Of a stretch of DNA of 64,000 nucleotides, positions 54,355 through 63,375 are shown piece after piece. Origin of the DNA: an uncultured Eubacteriales bacterium (GTDB lineage: Bacteria > Bacillota > Clostridia > Lachnospirales > Lachnospiraceae). Numbering within the stretch: the first letter of the stretch is position 1; every line of letters starts with the position of its first letter. The translations under genes were made by a program, and so were the position numbers. The stretch is taken from contig UQCD01000010.1 of the NCBI GenBank assembly GCA_900539455.1, positions 1 through 64,000 of the forward strand, given 5' to 3'. Under the pieces are notes generated by a model. The model saw only the letters and a program-made list of their open reading frames with translations. It was not told the origin of the DNA and searched no databases.

Positions 54355-54468
54355 TTAGCCCTGTCTTTGTTTGTGCTTAGGATTTTCACAGATTACTCTG
54401 ATGCTACCCTTTCTTTTGATAATTTTGCATTTTTCGCAAATTGGTTTAACTGATGATCTAACCTTCAC
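54355..54468 (-). CDS. rpmJ: 50S ribosomal protein L36
   Basis: 37 residues from GTG 54468 (KVRSSVKPICEKCKIIK ... NPKHKQRQG). Zinc-ribbon form with the Cys-x2-Cys, Cys and His ligands present (CEKC, IC, KH). GGAGGATTTACT precedes the start. Too short for ordinary ORF cut-offs; identified by translation. Confidence 0.95.
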   Translation of the reverse strand: MKVRSSVKPICEKCKIIKRKGSIRVICENPKHKQRQG

Positions 54469-54483
54469 AGTAAATCCTCCTTT

Positions 54484-54555
54484 CAAAAAAAGTCCGACTA
54501 TGAGTATAGCATACAACTTTTGCAAATGCAAGTCTCTTTTTAACTTTTGTCGGAT
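54484..54555 (-). promoter_or_regulatory. Possible promoter and terminator-like structure between infA and rpmJ
   Basis: A -10-like TATACT (54503-54508) 17 bp after TTGCAT. Flanking TCCGAC/GTCGGA arms (about 60 nt apart) and a T tract suggest a weak terminator after infA. Both calls are tentative. Confidence 0.35.
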
Positions 54556-54773
54556 TATTTATCTCTCCATACGATACGACCTTTAGACAAATCATATGGT
54601 GATAATTCAATAGTTACTTTGTCACCTGGTAAAATTCTGATAAAGTTCATTCTTAATTTACCACTGATATGTGCTAATACCTTATGTCCATTTTCAAGTT
54701 CTACCTGAAACATTGCATTAGGTAATTTTTCAATAACTGTTCCTTCGATTTCAATAACATCAGACTTAGCCAT
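54555..54773 (-). CDS. infA: Translation initiation factor IF-1
   Basis: 72 residues, the standard length, beginning AKSDVIEIEGTVIEKLPNAM with the OB-fold motif KVLAHISGKLRMN. Binds the 30S A site during initiation. 40 bp after map. Confidence 0.97.
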   Translation of the reverse strand: MAKSDVIEIEGTVIEKLPNAMFQVELENGHKVLAHISGKLRMNFIRILPGDKVTIELSPYDLSKGRIVWRDK

Positions 54774-54813
54774 TCAATAACCTCCAGTTTAGTCTTTTTC
54801 ATTTCTTCTATAT

Positions 54814-55566
54814 CTATAGTAACGATAGGATTTCTGGTTCACCTTTTGTAATAAGAATTGTATTCTCATAATGTGCGGATAAAGAACCATCATCTGTAAC
54901 TACGGTCCAATCATCATCTAACCAGGAAACCTCACAGGTTCCTATGTTGACCATTGGCTCCACAGCAAGTGTCATTCCAGCTTGAAGCTTTATGCCTCTT
55001 CTTCTTTGACGGAAGTTTGGAATTTCCGGATCCTCGTGGAGATTTCTTCCAATTCCATGACCTACTAAATCCCTTACGACTCCGTAACCACGGTTTTCGC
55101 AATAATCTCCGATTGCATTTGAAATATCATGTAAATGATAACCTTCTTTTGCAAACTTAATTCCTTCAAAAAAGCTTTGCCTTGTAACTTCTATAAGTTT
55201 CTTTGCTTCTTCGCTAATTTCCCCTACTGCAACTGTTCTAGCAGCATCTGAATGGTATCCTTTGTATATTACTCCTGCATCTAAAGAAACAATATCACCA
55301 TCTACAAGAATTCTGTCCTTACTTGGAATCCCATGAACAACTTCATCATTAACCGATACACATATTGATGCTGGATAGCCTTCATAATTAAGAAATGATG
55401 GAATACAACCATAACTTCTAATGATTTCTTCTCCGATTTTATCAATTTCTAATGTTGTCATTCCTGGTCTAATGGCTTTTGCAAGCTCATTATGAGTTTT
55501 AGCAAGAATTTTTCCTGCCTCTCTCATTAACTCTATTTCATGTTGTGATTTTATTGTAACTGGCAT
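54814..55566 (-). CDS. map: Type I methionine aminopeptidase
   Basis: 250 residues, class Ia without N-terminal extension. Di-metal ligands are visible: D in SLDAGVIY, D in YHSDAARTV, H in DLVGHGIGR, E in AVEPMVNIG and the late E in YENTILIT. Removes initiator Met. It starts 1 bp after adk, a standard spc-operon arrangement. Confidence 0.96.
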   Translation of the reverse strand: MPVTIKSQHEIELMREAGKILAKTHNELAKAIRPGMTTLEIDKIGEEIIRSYGCIPSFLNYEGYPASICVSVNDEVVHGIPSKDRILVDGDIVSLDAGVIYKGYHSDAARTVAVGEISEEAKKLIEVTRQSFFEGIKFAKEGYHLHDISNAIGDYCENRGYGVVRDLVGHGIGRNLHEDPEIPNFRQRRRGIKLQAGMTLAVEPMVNIGTCEVSWLDDDWTVVTDDGSLSAHYENTILITKGEPEILSLL

Positions 55567-55567
55567 C

Positions 55568-56212
55568 TTACTTACCTAATATATCTATGATTGCGTTAAA
55601 TACATCATTCATATCAACTGTTCCGTCAACCTCAACTAAAACACCCTTCTTTGTGTAGTAGTCAATAAGTGGCTGTGTCTGTTCATGATATACATTAAGA
55701 CGCTTTGTTACTGTTTCCGGCTTGTCATCATCTCTTAAGATTAATTCCTTGCCACATCTGTCACAAATTCCTTCAACTTTTGTTGGAATATGAACAATAT
55801 GATATGTTGCGCCACAGTTTACGCAGGCTCTTCTGCCTGACATTCTCTTTACGATGTTTTCGTCTGGAACTTCTACATTTACAGCATAATCTATCTTTTC
55901 ACCCATCTGTGTAAGTGCTTCATCAAGACATTCTGCCTGTGGAATAGTTCTTGGGAAACCATCTAAAATATACCCATTCTTGCAGTCTTCCTGTTTGATT
56001 CTATCAACTACTAAATCACAAGTTAATTCATCAGGAACTAAAAGACCTTTATCCATATATTCTTTAGCTTTCTTTCCAAGCTCTGTTCCGTTTTTAATAT
56101 TCGCACGGAAAATATCACCTGTAGAGATATGCGGTATAGAATACTTGTCAGCAATCATTTTTGCCTGTGTACCCTTTCCTGCACCTGGCGCTCCTAACAT
56201 TATAATCTTCAT
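55568..56212 (-). CDS. adk: Adenylate kinase
   Basis: 214 residues. P-loop GAPGAGKGTQA, long-form LID domain with a zinc Cys4 motif (CVNCGATYH ... CDRCG), and DGFPRTIPQA. Interconverts AMP, ADP and ATP. Gram-positive zinc-type. Usual position between secY and map. Confidence 0.97.
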   Translation of the reverse strand: MKIIMLGAPGAGKGTQAKMIADKYSIPHISTGDIFRANIKNGTELGKKAKEYMDKGLLVPDELTCDLVVDRIKQEDCKNGYILDGFPRTIPQAECLDEALTQMGEKIDYAVNVEVPDENIVKRMSGRRACVNCGATYHIVHIPTKVEGICDRCGKELILRDDDKPETVTKRLNVYHEQTQPLIDYYTKKGVLVEVDGTVDMNDVFNAIIDILGK

Positions 56213-56286
56213 ATAATAATCTCCTTCTACATTTAGTTATTTGCACAATAACCCGCGACAAGCTTTCACCTATCGCGGGACACTGA

Positions 56287-57642
56287 TTAATCGTTCAAAA
56301 AACCTTTATAATTACGAACTACCATCATTGATTCAATCTTGTTAAGTGTTTCTAAAATAACACCAACAACGATGATTAGTGATGTTCCACCGAATGAAAC
56401 TGATGCGCTAAATACACCAGAGAATACGATTGGAATAGTAGCCACTATAAGTAACCCTATTGCACCAATTAATACTATATAATTTAATATTCTTGTTAAA
56501 TATTCCTCTGTTGGCTTACCAGGTCTAATACCAGGTACAAAACCGCCCTGTTTCTTCATATTATCAGCTACTTCAATAGGATTGAATGTAATTGATGTAT
56601 AGAAATAAGCGAATATTATAACTAATGCTGCGTACACAAGGAAACCTAATGTATATTTAAAGTTATCTAAATTGAACCAAGAGCCAGAGTTTAACAGTCT
56701 TAAAACCTTACCCCAGAATGTTCCATCTCCTGCCTGCTTGCCAAAGAAGTTTGCAATAACTATTGGAAGCTGCATTATTGATGAAGCAAAGATAATAGGA
56801 ATAACGCCAGCAGTATTAACCTTTAATGGAATACATGATGACTGGCCACCAACCATCTTTCTTCCCTGAAGCTTCTTTGAATACTGAACTGCTATTTTTC
56901 TCTGTCCGCCTTGTAATATAACTACTAATGCAAATATTGCAACAATTACTAAGAAAATAATAACTGCAGCAAGAAGCGCACCACCGATAGATCTGCCATT
57001 TGTTGATGTAATTTTAACTTTTGATTCATATAAGTTATATAAATCACTTGGCACTCTTGCAATGATATTAATTACTAAGATAATTGAAATACCATTTCCA
57101 ACTCCCTTCTCAGTGATTCTCTCACCAAGCCACATAAGGAATGCTGATCCTGCTGTCCATGTAATAACAACAAGTGCTATTGTAAGAACATACTGGAGAG
57201 AGGTCATTGATGACTTGTTTCCAAATGCGTTTGAATTGCCAAAGCCTATAGCCATAACAATCGATGTAAGAAGTGCAAGTGCTACTGTTACATATCTTGT
57301 AATTTCGGCAATTTTCTTTCTACCAGTTTCTCCATCCTTCTGCAATTCCTCAAGCTTTGGAATAGCTATTGTAAGTAACTGCATAATAATTGATGAAGTT
57401 ATGTAGGGCGAAATGCCCAGTGCGAATATGGACATTTTTTCCAAACCTCCAGTAAACGCACTGATTAAAGTACCACTTGTTGTATCTGATACTTTTTTCA
57501 TTAAAGATGAAACAACACTAGCATCTGTTCCGGGTGTGGGTATCTGACTACCTAATCTAACTACTATAAGCATTAAAAACGTAAAGAGTAATTTCTGTCT
57601 TATCTCTTTCACTTTGAAAGCGTTTTTAATTGTTGTAAACAT
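56287..57642 (-). CDS. secY: Preprotein translocase subunit SecY
   Basis: 451 residues from ATG 57642, chosen for AGGTGA 4 nt upstream; a TTG five codons earlier was rejected. Ten transmembrane helices, the plug region (ALGISPYITSSIIMQLL) and cytosolic loops (VGNGISIIL, PGIRPGKPTEEYL). Central channel of SecYEG. Its ATG overlaps the rplO stop (TAATG). Confidence 0.97.
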   Translation of the reverse strand: MFTTIKNAFKVKEIRQKLLFTFLMLIVVRLGSQIPTPGTDASVVSSLMKKVSDTTSGTLISAFTGGLEKMSIFALGISPYITSSIIMQLLTIAIPKLEELQKDGETGRKKIAEITRYVTVALALLTSIVMAIGFGNSNAFGNKSSMTSLQYVLTIALVVITWTAGSAFLMWLGERITEKGVGNGISIILVINIIARVPSDLYNLYESKVKITSTNGRSIGGALLAAVIIFLVIVAIFALVVILQGGQRKIAVQYSKKLQGRKMVGGQSSCIPLKVNTAGVIPIIFASSIMQLPIVIANFFGKQAGDGTFWGKVLRLLNSGSWFNLDNFKYTLGFLVYAALVIIFAYFYTSITFNPIEVADNMKKQGGFVPGIRPGKPTEEYLTRILNYIVLIGAIGLLIVATIPIVFSGVFSASVSFGGTSLIIVVGVILETLNKIESMMVVRNYKGFLND

Positions 57643-58082
57643 TAGATCACCTCGCAAGTTCCACCTACAGCTTCAATTTTTTCCTTTGCTCCTTCAGAGA
57701 AAGCATTTGCCTTTACTGTAAGCTTTTTAGTAAGATTACCGTTTCCAAGTATCTTAACGCCATCTCTAACATTCTTAACGATTCCAGCTTCAACTAAAGT
57801 TTCAACTGTTACCTCAGAACCTGCTTCAAAAGCCTCAAGAGCACTTACATTGATACCAACTATTTCTAAAGTATTTCTATTTGTGAAACCTCTCTTTGGT
57901 ATTCTTCTGTATAATGGCATCTGACCACCTTCAAAGCCTGGTCTTGTGCCGCCTGAACGAGCCTTCTGACCCTTATGACCTTTACCGGCTGTCTTTCCGT
58001 TTCCAGAACCATGGCCACGACCTCTTCTGAAGTTATCACTATGTTTTGAACCTTCTGCAGGCTGTAAATTTGACAAATTCAT
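57642..58082 (-). CDS. rplO: 50S ribosomal protein L15
   Basis: 146 residues from ATG 58082 (MNLSNLQPAEGS); GGAGG lies 8 nt upstream of it. Gly/Lys/Arg-rich N-terminal loop RGRGHGSGNGKTAGKGHKG and globular C-terminus. Stop overlaps secY start. Confidence 0.96.
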   Translation of the reverse strand: MNLSNLQPAEGSKHSDNFRRGRGHGSGNGKTAGKGHKGQKARSGGTRPGFEGGQMPLYRRIPKRGFTNRNTLEIVGINVSALEAFEAGSEVTVETLVEAGIVKNVRDGVKILGNGNLTKKLTVKANAFSEGAKEKIEAVGGTCEVI

Positions 58083-58101
58083 GAAATGCACCTCCTATTC
58101 C

Positions 58102-58284
58102 TTAGATTTCTTCAACTTTAACTAAATGTCTAACCTGTTGAATCATACCTCTAACTGCTGCATTATCAGGCATTTCTACAGTCTTGTTAAGCTTCTTTAA
58201 GCCTAAAGCTTCAACTGTCTTAACCTGCTTTGGAACAGCACCGATTGGTGATTTAACTAATGTAATTTTTAACTTATCTGCCAT
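58102..58284 (-). CDS. rpmD: 50S ribosomal protein L30
   Basis: 60 residues: KITLVKSPIGAVPKQVKTVE and the short C-terminal MIQQVRHLVKVEE. Standard L30 length; AGGAGG before the start. Between rpsE and rplO as usual. Confidence 0.96.
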   Translation of the reverse strand: MADKLKITLVKSPIGAVPKQVKTVEALGLKKLNKTVEMPDNAAVRGMIQQVRHLVKVEEI

Positions 58285-58299
58285 TTTTTGATCCTCCTA

Positions 58300-58809
58300 T
58301 TAGCCCAAAATTTCTTCTACAGTCTTGCCGCGAAGCTTAGCTACTTCTTCAGGAGTCTTTAAACCAGATAAACCTTCGATTGTAGCAAGAACTACATTCT
58401 GTTTATTGTTTGAGCCTAATGACTTTGTACGGATATTCTTAAGACCTGCAAGCTCTAATACATTACGAGCAGGACCACCAGCGATAATACCTGTACCATC
58501 TGGAGCCTTCTTTAATAATACTGAAGCACTACCAAAGTTTCCTATAATATCATGTGGAATACTCAAGTTTGCATCTGTTGGCACTTCAATAAGCTTCTTC
58601 ATAGCGTCTTCTTTTCCTTTACGAATAGCTTCAGGAATTTCAGCAGCCTTGCCTAAACCAGCACCTACGTGTCCTTTGCCGTCACCGACAACAACTAAAG
58701 CAGCGAATCTCATATTTCGTCCACCTTTAACAACTTTAGTTACACGCTTAATTGATACTACTTTTTCTTCTAATTCTAACTGACTAGCATCAATAATTGT
58801 ACGTTTCAT
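58300..58809 (-). CDS. rpsE: 30S ribosomal protein S5
   Basis: 169 residues. Contains the dsRNA-binding-like region KRVTKVVKGGRNMRFAALVV and GDGKGHVGAGLGKA. The N-terminal loop, site of spectinomycin resistance changes, reads VVKGGRN, the wild-type form. Confidence 0.97.
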   Translation of the reverse strand: MKRTIIDASQLELEEKVVSIKRVTKVVKGGRNMRFAALVVVGDGKGHVGAGLGKAAEIPEAIRKGKEDAMKKLIEVPTDANLSIPHDIIGNFGSASVLLKKAPDGTGIIAGGPARNVLELAGLKNIRTKSLGSNNKQNVVLATIEGLSGLKTPEEVAKLRGKTVEEILG

Positions 58810-58825
58810 GTGTTATCCTCCTCAA

Positions 58826-59194
58826 CTAGAAATTAAGACCAGCTTCTCTAGCTGCCTCTGCTAATGCTTTGATTTTTCCTTCATATATGAATCCGCCTCT
58901 GTCAAAGATAACAGTTGTAATTCCTTTTTCTAATGCCTTCTTTGCGATAACTGTTCCTAAGTAAGAAGCAGCTTCAACATTGTTTGTCTTGTCTAATTCA
59001 GCCTTAACATCTTTCTCAAGTGTAGATGCTGCAACAAGTGTGTTTCCAACTGTATCATCAATAATCTGAGCATACATATGATTATTGCTTCTGAAAACTG
59101 CAAGACGTGGTCTTTCAGCAGTACCGTTTAAACGGTTTCGTAATCTGCTATGCTTTTTAACACGGATATCCGCTCTAGATTCTTTACTAACCAT
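58826..59194 (-). CDS. rplR: 50S ribosomal protein L18
   Basis: 122 residues: RVKKHSRLRNRLNGTAERPR and the C-terminal FDRGGFIYEGKIKALAEAAREA. Binds 5S rRNA. GGAGG at the start. Confidence 0.97.
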   Translation of the reverse strand: MVSKESRADIRVKKHSRLRNRLNGTAERPRLAVFRSNNHMYAQIIDDTVGNTLVAASTLEKDVKAELDKTNNVEAASYLGTVIAKKALEKGITTVIFDRGGFIYEGKIKALAEAAREAGLNF

Positions 59195-59211
59195 AATTGT
59201 ACCTCCTTGAT

Positions 59212-59754
59212 TTACTTCTTACCAGTCTTACCAACTTTGCGTCTGATAACTTCATCAGCATACTTGATACCTTTGCCCTTGTAAGGTTCTGGTCCTCTTT
59301 TTGCTCTGATTTCAGCAGCGTATTGGCCAACTTTTTCTTTATCGATACCTTTAACAATAATTTTGTTAGTACCATCAACTACAGCTTCAAGTCCTTCTGG
59401 ATCAATCATTTCTACAGGGTGAGAGTATCCAAGGCTAAGAACTAATTTATTGCCCTGTTTAGCAGCTCTGTAACCAACACCGTTTACTTCGAGCTCCTTT
59501 GTGTATCCTTCAGATACACCTATTACCATGTTAGAGATAAGTGTTCTTGTAAGACCATGTAAAGATTTCATTTTCTTTAAATCGTTTGGTCTTGAAACAA
59601 CAACTGTTTCTCCATCTTTTTTGATTTCCATTTCTGCTGGCAACACTCTTTCAAGTGTTCCCTTAGGTCCTTTAACAGTAACCTTGTTATTTTCTGCTAT
59701 ATCTACAGTTACACCTGCTGGTATAGCGATAGGCAGTCTTCCTATACGTGACAT
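59212..59754 (-). CDS. rplF: 50S ribosomal protein L6
   Basis: 180 residues, MSRIGRLPIAIPAGV at the start and the C-terminal GPEPYKGKGIKYADEVI motif. Two tandem alpha/beta domains typical of L6. AGGAGG before the start. Confidence 0.97.
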   Translation of the reverse strand: MSRIGRLPIAIPAGVTVDIAENNKVTVKGPKGTLERVLPAEMEIKKDGETVVVSRPNDLKKMKSLHGLTRTLISNMVIGVSEGYTKELEVNGVGYRAAKQGNKLVLSLGYSHPVEMIDPEGLEAVVDGTNKIIVKGIDKEKVGQYAAEIRAKRGPEPYKGKGIKYADEVIRRKVGKTGKK

Positions 59755-59797
59755 GCCCGCACCTCCTTTTCGTGAATATGAAAACGAATTCTATCGA

Positions 59798-60199
59798 CTA
59801 CCAAACAAAAGCTAATACTTCGCCACCAACCTGAAGCTTTCTGGCTTCCTTGTCTGTAACGATACCCTTGTTTGTTGAAATAATAGCAATACCTAAACCG
59901 CCAAGTACTCTTGGAAGCTCATCCTTGCCTGCGTAAACTCTAAGACCAGGCTTTGAAATTCTCTTTAAACCTGTGATAATCTTTTCGTTCTTATCCTGAC
60001 CATACTTTAATGTGATCTGGATTGTCTTGAAGTTACCGTCTTCGATAACTTCATATTTCTTAATATATCCTTCATTTAAAAGAATTTCAGCTATTGCTAA
60101 TTTCATCTTAGATGCTGGAATATCTACTGTATCATGTTTAGCAGTATTTGCATTACGAATTCTTGTAAGCATATCTGCGATTGGATCGCTCATTGCCAT
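59798..60199 (-). CDS. rpsH: 30S ribosomal protein S8
   Basis: 133 residues with SDPIADMLTRIRNAN and the C-terminal IAIISTNKGIVTDKEARKLQVGGEVLAFVW (abridged: STNKGIVTDKEA). Central-domain 16S binder and known translational repressor of the spc operon in E. coli. Between rpsN and rplF. Confidence 0.97.
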   Translation of the reverse strand: MAMSDPIADMLTRIRNANTAKHDTVDIPASKMKLAIAEILLNEGYIKKYEVIEDGNFKTIQITLKYGQDKNEKIITGLKRISKPGLRVYAGKDELPRVLGGLGIAIISTNKGIVTDKEARKLQVGGEVLAFVW

Positions 60200-60266
60200 T
60201 TTAAATGTCCTCCTTAAATATTGCAGTATCGCTTTTTTTGCGACTTACATTAATAGTAACTGACTC

Positions 60267-60452
60267 TTACCAAGAAGCTTTCTTTACGCCTGGTATCTGT
60301 CCCTTATATGCTAATTCACGGAAGCAAATTCTGCAAATTCCGTATTTTCTTAAGTAAGCATGTGGACGGCCACAAATTCTACAACGGCTGTATTCCTGTG
60401 TTGAGAACTTTGGTTTACGCTGTTGTTTAACCTTCATTGCTGTTTTAGCCAT
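60267..60452 (-). CDS. rpsN: 30S ribosomal protein S14, zinc type
   Basis: 61 residues with four Cys (CRICGRPH ... CRICFRE), the short type Z form that binds zinc. This short form is typical of Firmicutes. No second, zinc-independent copy is seen in the window. Confidence 0.97.
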   Translation of the reverse strand: MAKTAMKVKQQRKPKFSTQEYSRCRICGRPHAYLRKYGICRICFRELAYKGQIPGVKKASW

Positions 60453-60467
60453 GGATTTACCTCCTAA

Positions 60468-61007
60468 TTACTTCTGAAATGGCATATTAAATAATGTCAA
60501 TAATTCACGAGCTTCTTCATCTGTGTTAGCTGTTGTAACAAAAATAATGTCCATACCTCTAACCTTATCAACTTTATCATATTCAATTTCAGGGAAAATG
60601 ATCTGTTCCTTAATACCAAGAGCGTAATTTCCTCTGCCATCAAATGAGTTAGGGTTTACACCTCTAAAGTCTCTTACACGAGGTAATGAAAGATTTACTA
60701 ATCTGTCAAGGAATTCGTACATCTTTTCTCCTCTAAGAGTAACCTTACATCCGATTGCTAAGCCTTCTCTAATCTTGAAGTTAGCAACAGATTTCTTTGC
60801 TCTTGTGAGTACAGCTTTCTGACCTGTGATTGTTTCAAGATCCTTAACAGCTGCATCTAAAACCTTTGCGTTGTCTTTAGCTTCGCCAACGCCCATATTT
60901 ATAACGATTTTGTCAAGCTTTGGTACCTGCATAACATTTGTGTAACCAAACTTCTTTGTCATCGCATCAACTATTTCATTGTAATAAGTATCTTTAAGTC
61001 TGCTCAC
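60468..61007 (-). CDS. rplE: 50S ribosomal protein L5
   Basis: 179 residues: QVPKLDKIVINMGVGEAK and RGMDIIFVTTANTDEEA. Central protuberance protein binding 5S rRNA with L18. Starts 20 bp after rplX. Confidence 0.97.
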   Translation of the reverse strand: MSRLKDTYYNEIVDAMTKKFGYTNVMQVPKLDKIVINMGVGEAKDNAKVLDAAVKDLETITGQKAVLTRAKKSVANFKIREGLAIGCKVTLRGEKMYEFLDRLVNLSLPRVRDFRGVNPNSFDGRGNYALGIKEQIIFPEIEYDKVDKVRGMDIIFVTTANTDEEARELLTLFNMPFQK

Positions 61008-61027
61008 TTTGTGGACCTCCTTCCTAA

Positions 61028-61339
61028 TTAATCGATAACTTTGCCAGTTGATTTTGCAAAACGAACCTTCTTGCCGTCTTCTACCTTGAAGCCAACTCTT
61101 GTAGCTTTGCCATCAACAACTAACATTACATTTGAAGCATTGATAGGTCCTTCTGTTGTAACAATGCCGCCTGCCTGATTCTGTGCGCTTGGCTTTGTAT
61201 GCTTTGTAATCATGTTAACGCCTTCAACAACAACTGTGTTCTTTTCTTTGTTAACTGATACTATCTTGCCTTCTTTATCTTTATCTTTACCAGCGATAAC
61301 TTTTACAAGATCGCCTTTTTTAATCTTTAATGCTGACAC
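61028..61339 (-). CDS. rplX: 50S ribosomal protein L24
   Basis: 103 residues with the KOW motif at the N-terminus (KKGDLVKVIAGKDKDKEGKI, GVNMITKHTKP). Assembly initiator for the large subunit. 14 bp after rplN. Confidence 0.97.
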   Translation of the reverse strand: MSALKIKKGDLVKVIAGKDKDKEGKIVSVNKEKNTVVVEGVNMITKHTKPSAQNQAGGIVTTEGPINASNVMLVVDGKATRVGFKVEDGKKVRFAKSTGKVID

Positions 61340-61353
61340 TTACGCACACCTCC

Positions 61354-61722
61354 TTATAATACTTCTGGTGCTAAAGAAACAATCTTCATAAACTGTTTTT
61401 CTCTTAGCTCTCTTGCTACTGGTCCAAAGATACGAGTTCCTCTTGGATTCTTGTCATCTTTAATAATTACAGCAGCATTTTCATCAAACTTAATATAAGA
61501 ACCGTCTGCACGACGAGCGCCTTTAACTGAACGAACTACTACAGCCTTTACTACATCACCTTTTTTTACAACACCGCCTGGTGTTGCTTCTTTAACAGTA
61601 GCAACGATTACATCACCGATGTTAGCATATCTTCTAGTAGAACCGCCCATTACTCTAATTGTAAGTAATTCTTTAGCGCCTGTATTATCAGCAACTTTAA
61701 GTCTACTTTCCTGTTGAACCAT
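61354..61722 (-). CDS. rplN: 50S ribosomal protein L14
   Basis: 122 residues, RLKVADNTGAKELLTIRVMG and the C-terminal GPVARELREKQFMKIVSLAPE. Highly conserved subunit-interface protein. Confidence 0.97.
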   Translation of the reverse strand: MVQQESRLKVADNTGAKELLTIRVMGGSTRRYANIGDVIVATVKEATPGGVVKKGDVVKAVVVRSVKGARRADGSYIKFDENAAVIIKDDKNPRGTRIFGPVARELREKQFMKIVSLAPEVL

Positions 61723-61740
61723 AATGAAACTCCTTTCTAC

Positions 61741-61995
61741 TTATCTAGCCTTTTCGATAATCTCAACAAGTCTCCATCTCTTATCCTTAGATAATGGTCT
61801 TGTTTCCATAACTTTTACTGTATCACCGATACCGCATTCGTTATTCTCATCATGAGCTTTTAATTTATATGTTCTCTTAACGATTTTTCCGTATAATGGA
61901 TGTTTAACGTTATCCTGTACAGCAACTACGATTGTCTTATCCATCTTATCACTAATTACCTTACCGGTACGTGTTTTTCTTAAATTTCTTTCCAC
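61741..61995 (-). CDS. rpsQ: 30S ribosomal protein S17
   Basis: 84 residues: RNLRKTRTGKVISDKMDKT and the OB-fold motif IGDTVKVMETRPLSKDKRW. Early-binding small subunit protein. Between rpmC and rplN. Confidence 0.97.
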   Translation of the reverse strand: MERNLRKTRTGKVISDKMDKTIVVAVQDNVKHPLYGKIVKRTYKLKAHDENNECGIGDTVKVMETRPLSKDKRWRLVEIIEKAR

Positions 61996-62039
61996 GACAA
62001 CTGTCTCCTTTCTCAGATTCCATAATCAATTAACACTTA

Positions 62040-62249
62040 TTAGTTAGCAGCTTTTGTCTGTTCTGAAATAACTGTCTGAATTCTTGCGATATTCTTTCTT
62101 ACTTCTTTAATTCTGCTTGTATTGTCTAACTGATTAGTTGCGTTCTGGAATCTTAAATTGAAAAGTTCCTTTTTAGCAGCTACTAATTCATCATTTAATT
62201 CTGCAACTGATTTTGCTTTTAAATCTTTTACATACTCATTAATTTTCAC
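62040..62249 (-). CDS. rpmC: 50S ribosomal protein L29
   Basis: 69 residues from GTG 62249 (KINEYVKDLKAKSVAEL); a GTG three codons earlier is possible, but AGGCGGTG is better placed for the later start. Helical hairpin protein at the exit tunnel, docking site for trigger factor and SRP. Overlaps the end of rplP by 11 bp. Confidence 0.95.
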   Translation of the reverse strand: MKINEYVKDLKAKSVAELNDELVAAKKELFNLRFQNATNQLDNTSRIKEVRKNIARIQTVISEQTKAAN

Positions 62250-62676
62250 TGTTATCACCGCCTTCTAAATCTGCGCGAGAAACGATTTTACATTTCACTG
62301 GTAACTTATGTGTTGCAAGTCTAAGAGCTTCTCTAGCTACTTCTTCAGGAACTCCTGAAATTTCAAATAATACACGACCTGGCTTAACAACTGCTACCCA
62401 GTATTCAAGTGTTCCTTTTCCGGAACCCATTCTTGTTTCTGCTGGTTTTGTAGTTACTGGTTTATCTGGGAAAATCTTAATCCAAACTTTACCACCACGC
62501 TTGATATAACGGGTCATAGCAATACGGGCAGCTTCTATCTGATTTGACTTAATCCATGCTGGTTCTAAAGCGACAATACCATATTCACCGTTAGTAATCT
62601 TGTTACCTCTTAAGGCTTTACCTGCCATAGTACCACGGAACTGTTTACGACGCTTAACTCTTTTAGGCATTAACAT
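62239..62676 (-). CDS. rplP: 50S ribosomal protein L16
   Basis: 145 residues: MPKRVKRRKQFRGTMAGKA and WVAVVKPGRVLFEISGV. Its start overlaps the rpsC stop (TAATG). Lines the A-site tRNA elbow. Confidence 0.97.
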   Translation of the reverse strand: MLMPKRVKRRKQFRGTMAGKALRGNKITNGEYGIVALEPAWIKSNQIEAARIAMTRYIKRGGKVWIKIFPDKPVTTKPAETRMGSGKGTLEYWVAVVKPGRVLFEISGVPEEVAREALRLATHKLPVKCKIVSRADLEGGDNSEN

Positions 62677-63353
62677 TAGTTATCGCTCCCTTCCTTAGCA
62701 TTTTTTGTTTCTTTTTCTACTGTCTTAGTTGGAAGTACCTCGCCTCTGTAAATCCAAACCTTAACACCAACTTTACCATATGTTGTATCTGCTTCAGCAA
62801 ATCCATAATCGATATCAGCTCTTAATGTCTGAAGTGGAATAGTACCTTCTGAGTAGAACTCTGTACGAGCCATATCAGCACCACCAAGACGGCCAGAAAC
62901 TGAAGTCTTGATACCCTTTGCTCCTGCTTTTCTACATCTTGACATTGTAGACTTCATAGCTCTTCTGAAAGAGATACGATTTTCTAACTGAAGTGCGATA
63001 TTTTCTGCTACTAACTGAGCATCCATATCTGGCTTCTTAATTTCTTTAATATCTACAACTATCTTCTTTGTTGTTAACTTCTGAACTTCTTCTTTAAGTT
63101 TTTCGATTTCAGCACCGCCCTTACCGATTACAACACCAGGCTTAGCTGTGTGAACGATAACTTTACATCTGTCAGATGTTCTTTCGATTTCAATCTTTGA
63201 AACACCTGCGCTATATAACTTTTTCTTAAGGTATGTTCTGATCTTGTTATCTTCAATAAGATTGTCTGCAAAATCAGCTTCAGCATACCATTTTGAATCC
63301 CAATCTTTAATAACGCCGACTCTTATGCCGTGAGGATTAACTTTCTGTCCCAT
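62676..63353 (-). CDS. rpsC: 30S ribosomal protein S3
   Basis: 225 residues, MGQKVNPHGIRVGVIKDWDS, KH-domain GVVIGKGGAEIEKLKEEV and C-terminal domain. Part of the mRNA entry helicase site. Upstream of rplP, downstream of rplV. Confidence 0.97.
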   Translation of the reverse strand: MGQKVNPHGIRVGVIKDWDSKWYAEADFADNLIEDNKIRTYLKKKLYSAGVSKIEIERTSDRCKVIVHTAKPGVVIGKGGAEIEKLKEEVQKLTTKKIVVDIKEIKKPDMDAQLVAENIALQLENRISFRRAMKSTMSRCRKAGAKGIKTSVSGRLGGADMARTEFYSEGTIPLQTLRADIDYGFAEADTTYGKVGVKVWIYRGEVLPTKTVEKETKNAKEGSDN

Positions 63354-63375
63354 TATGCGTTCTCCTTTCTGCTAA

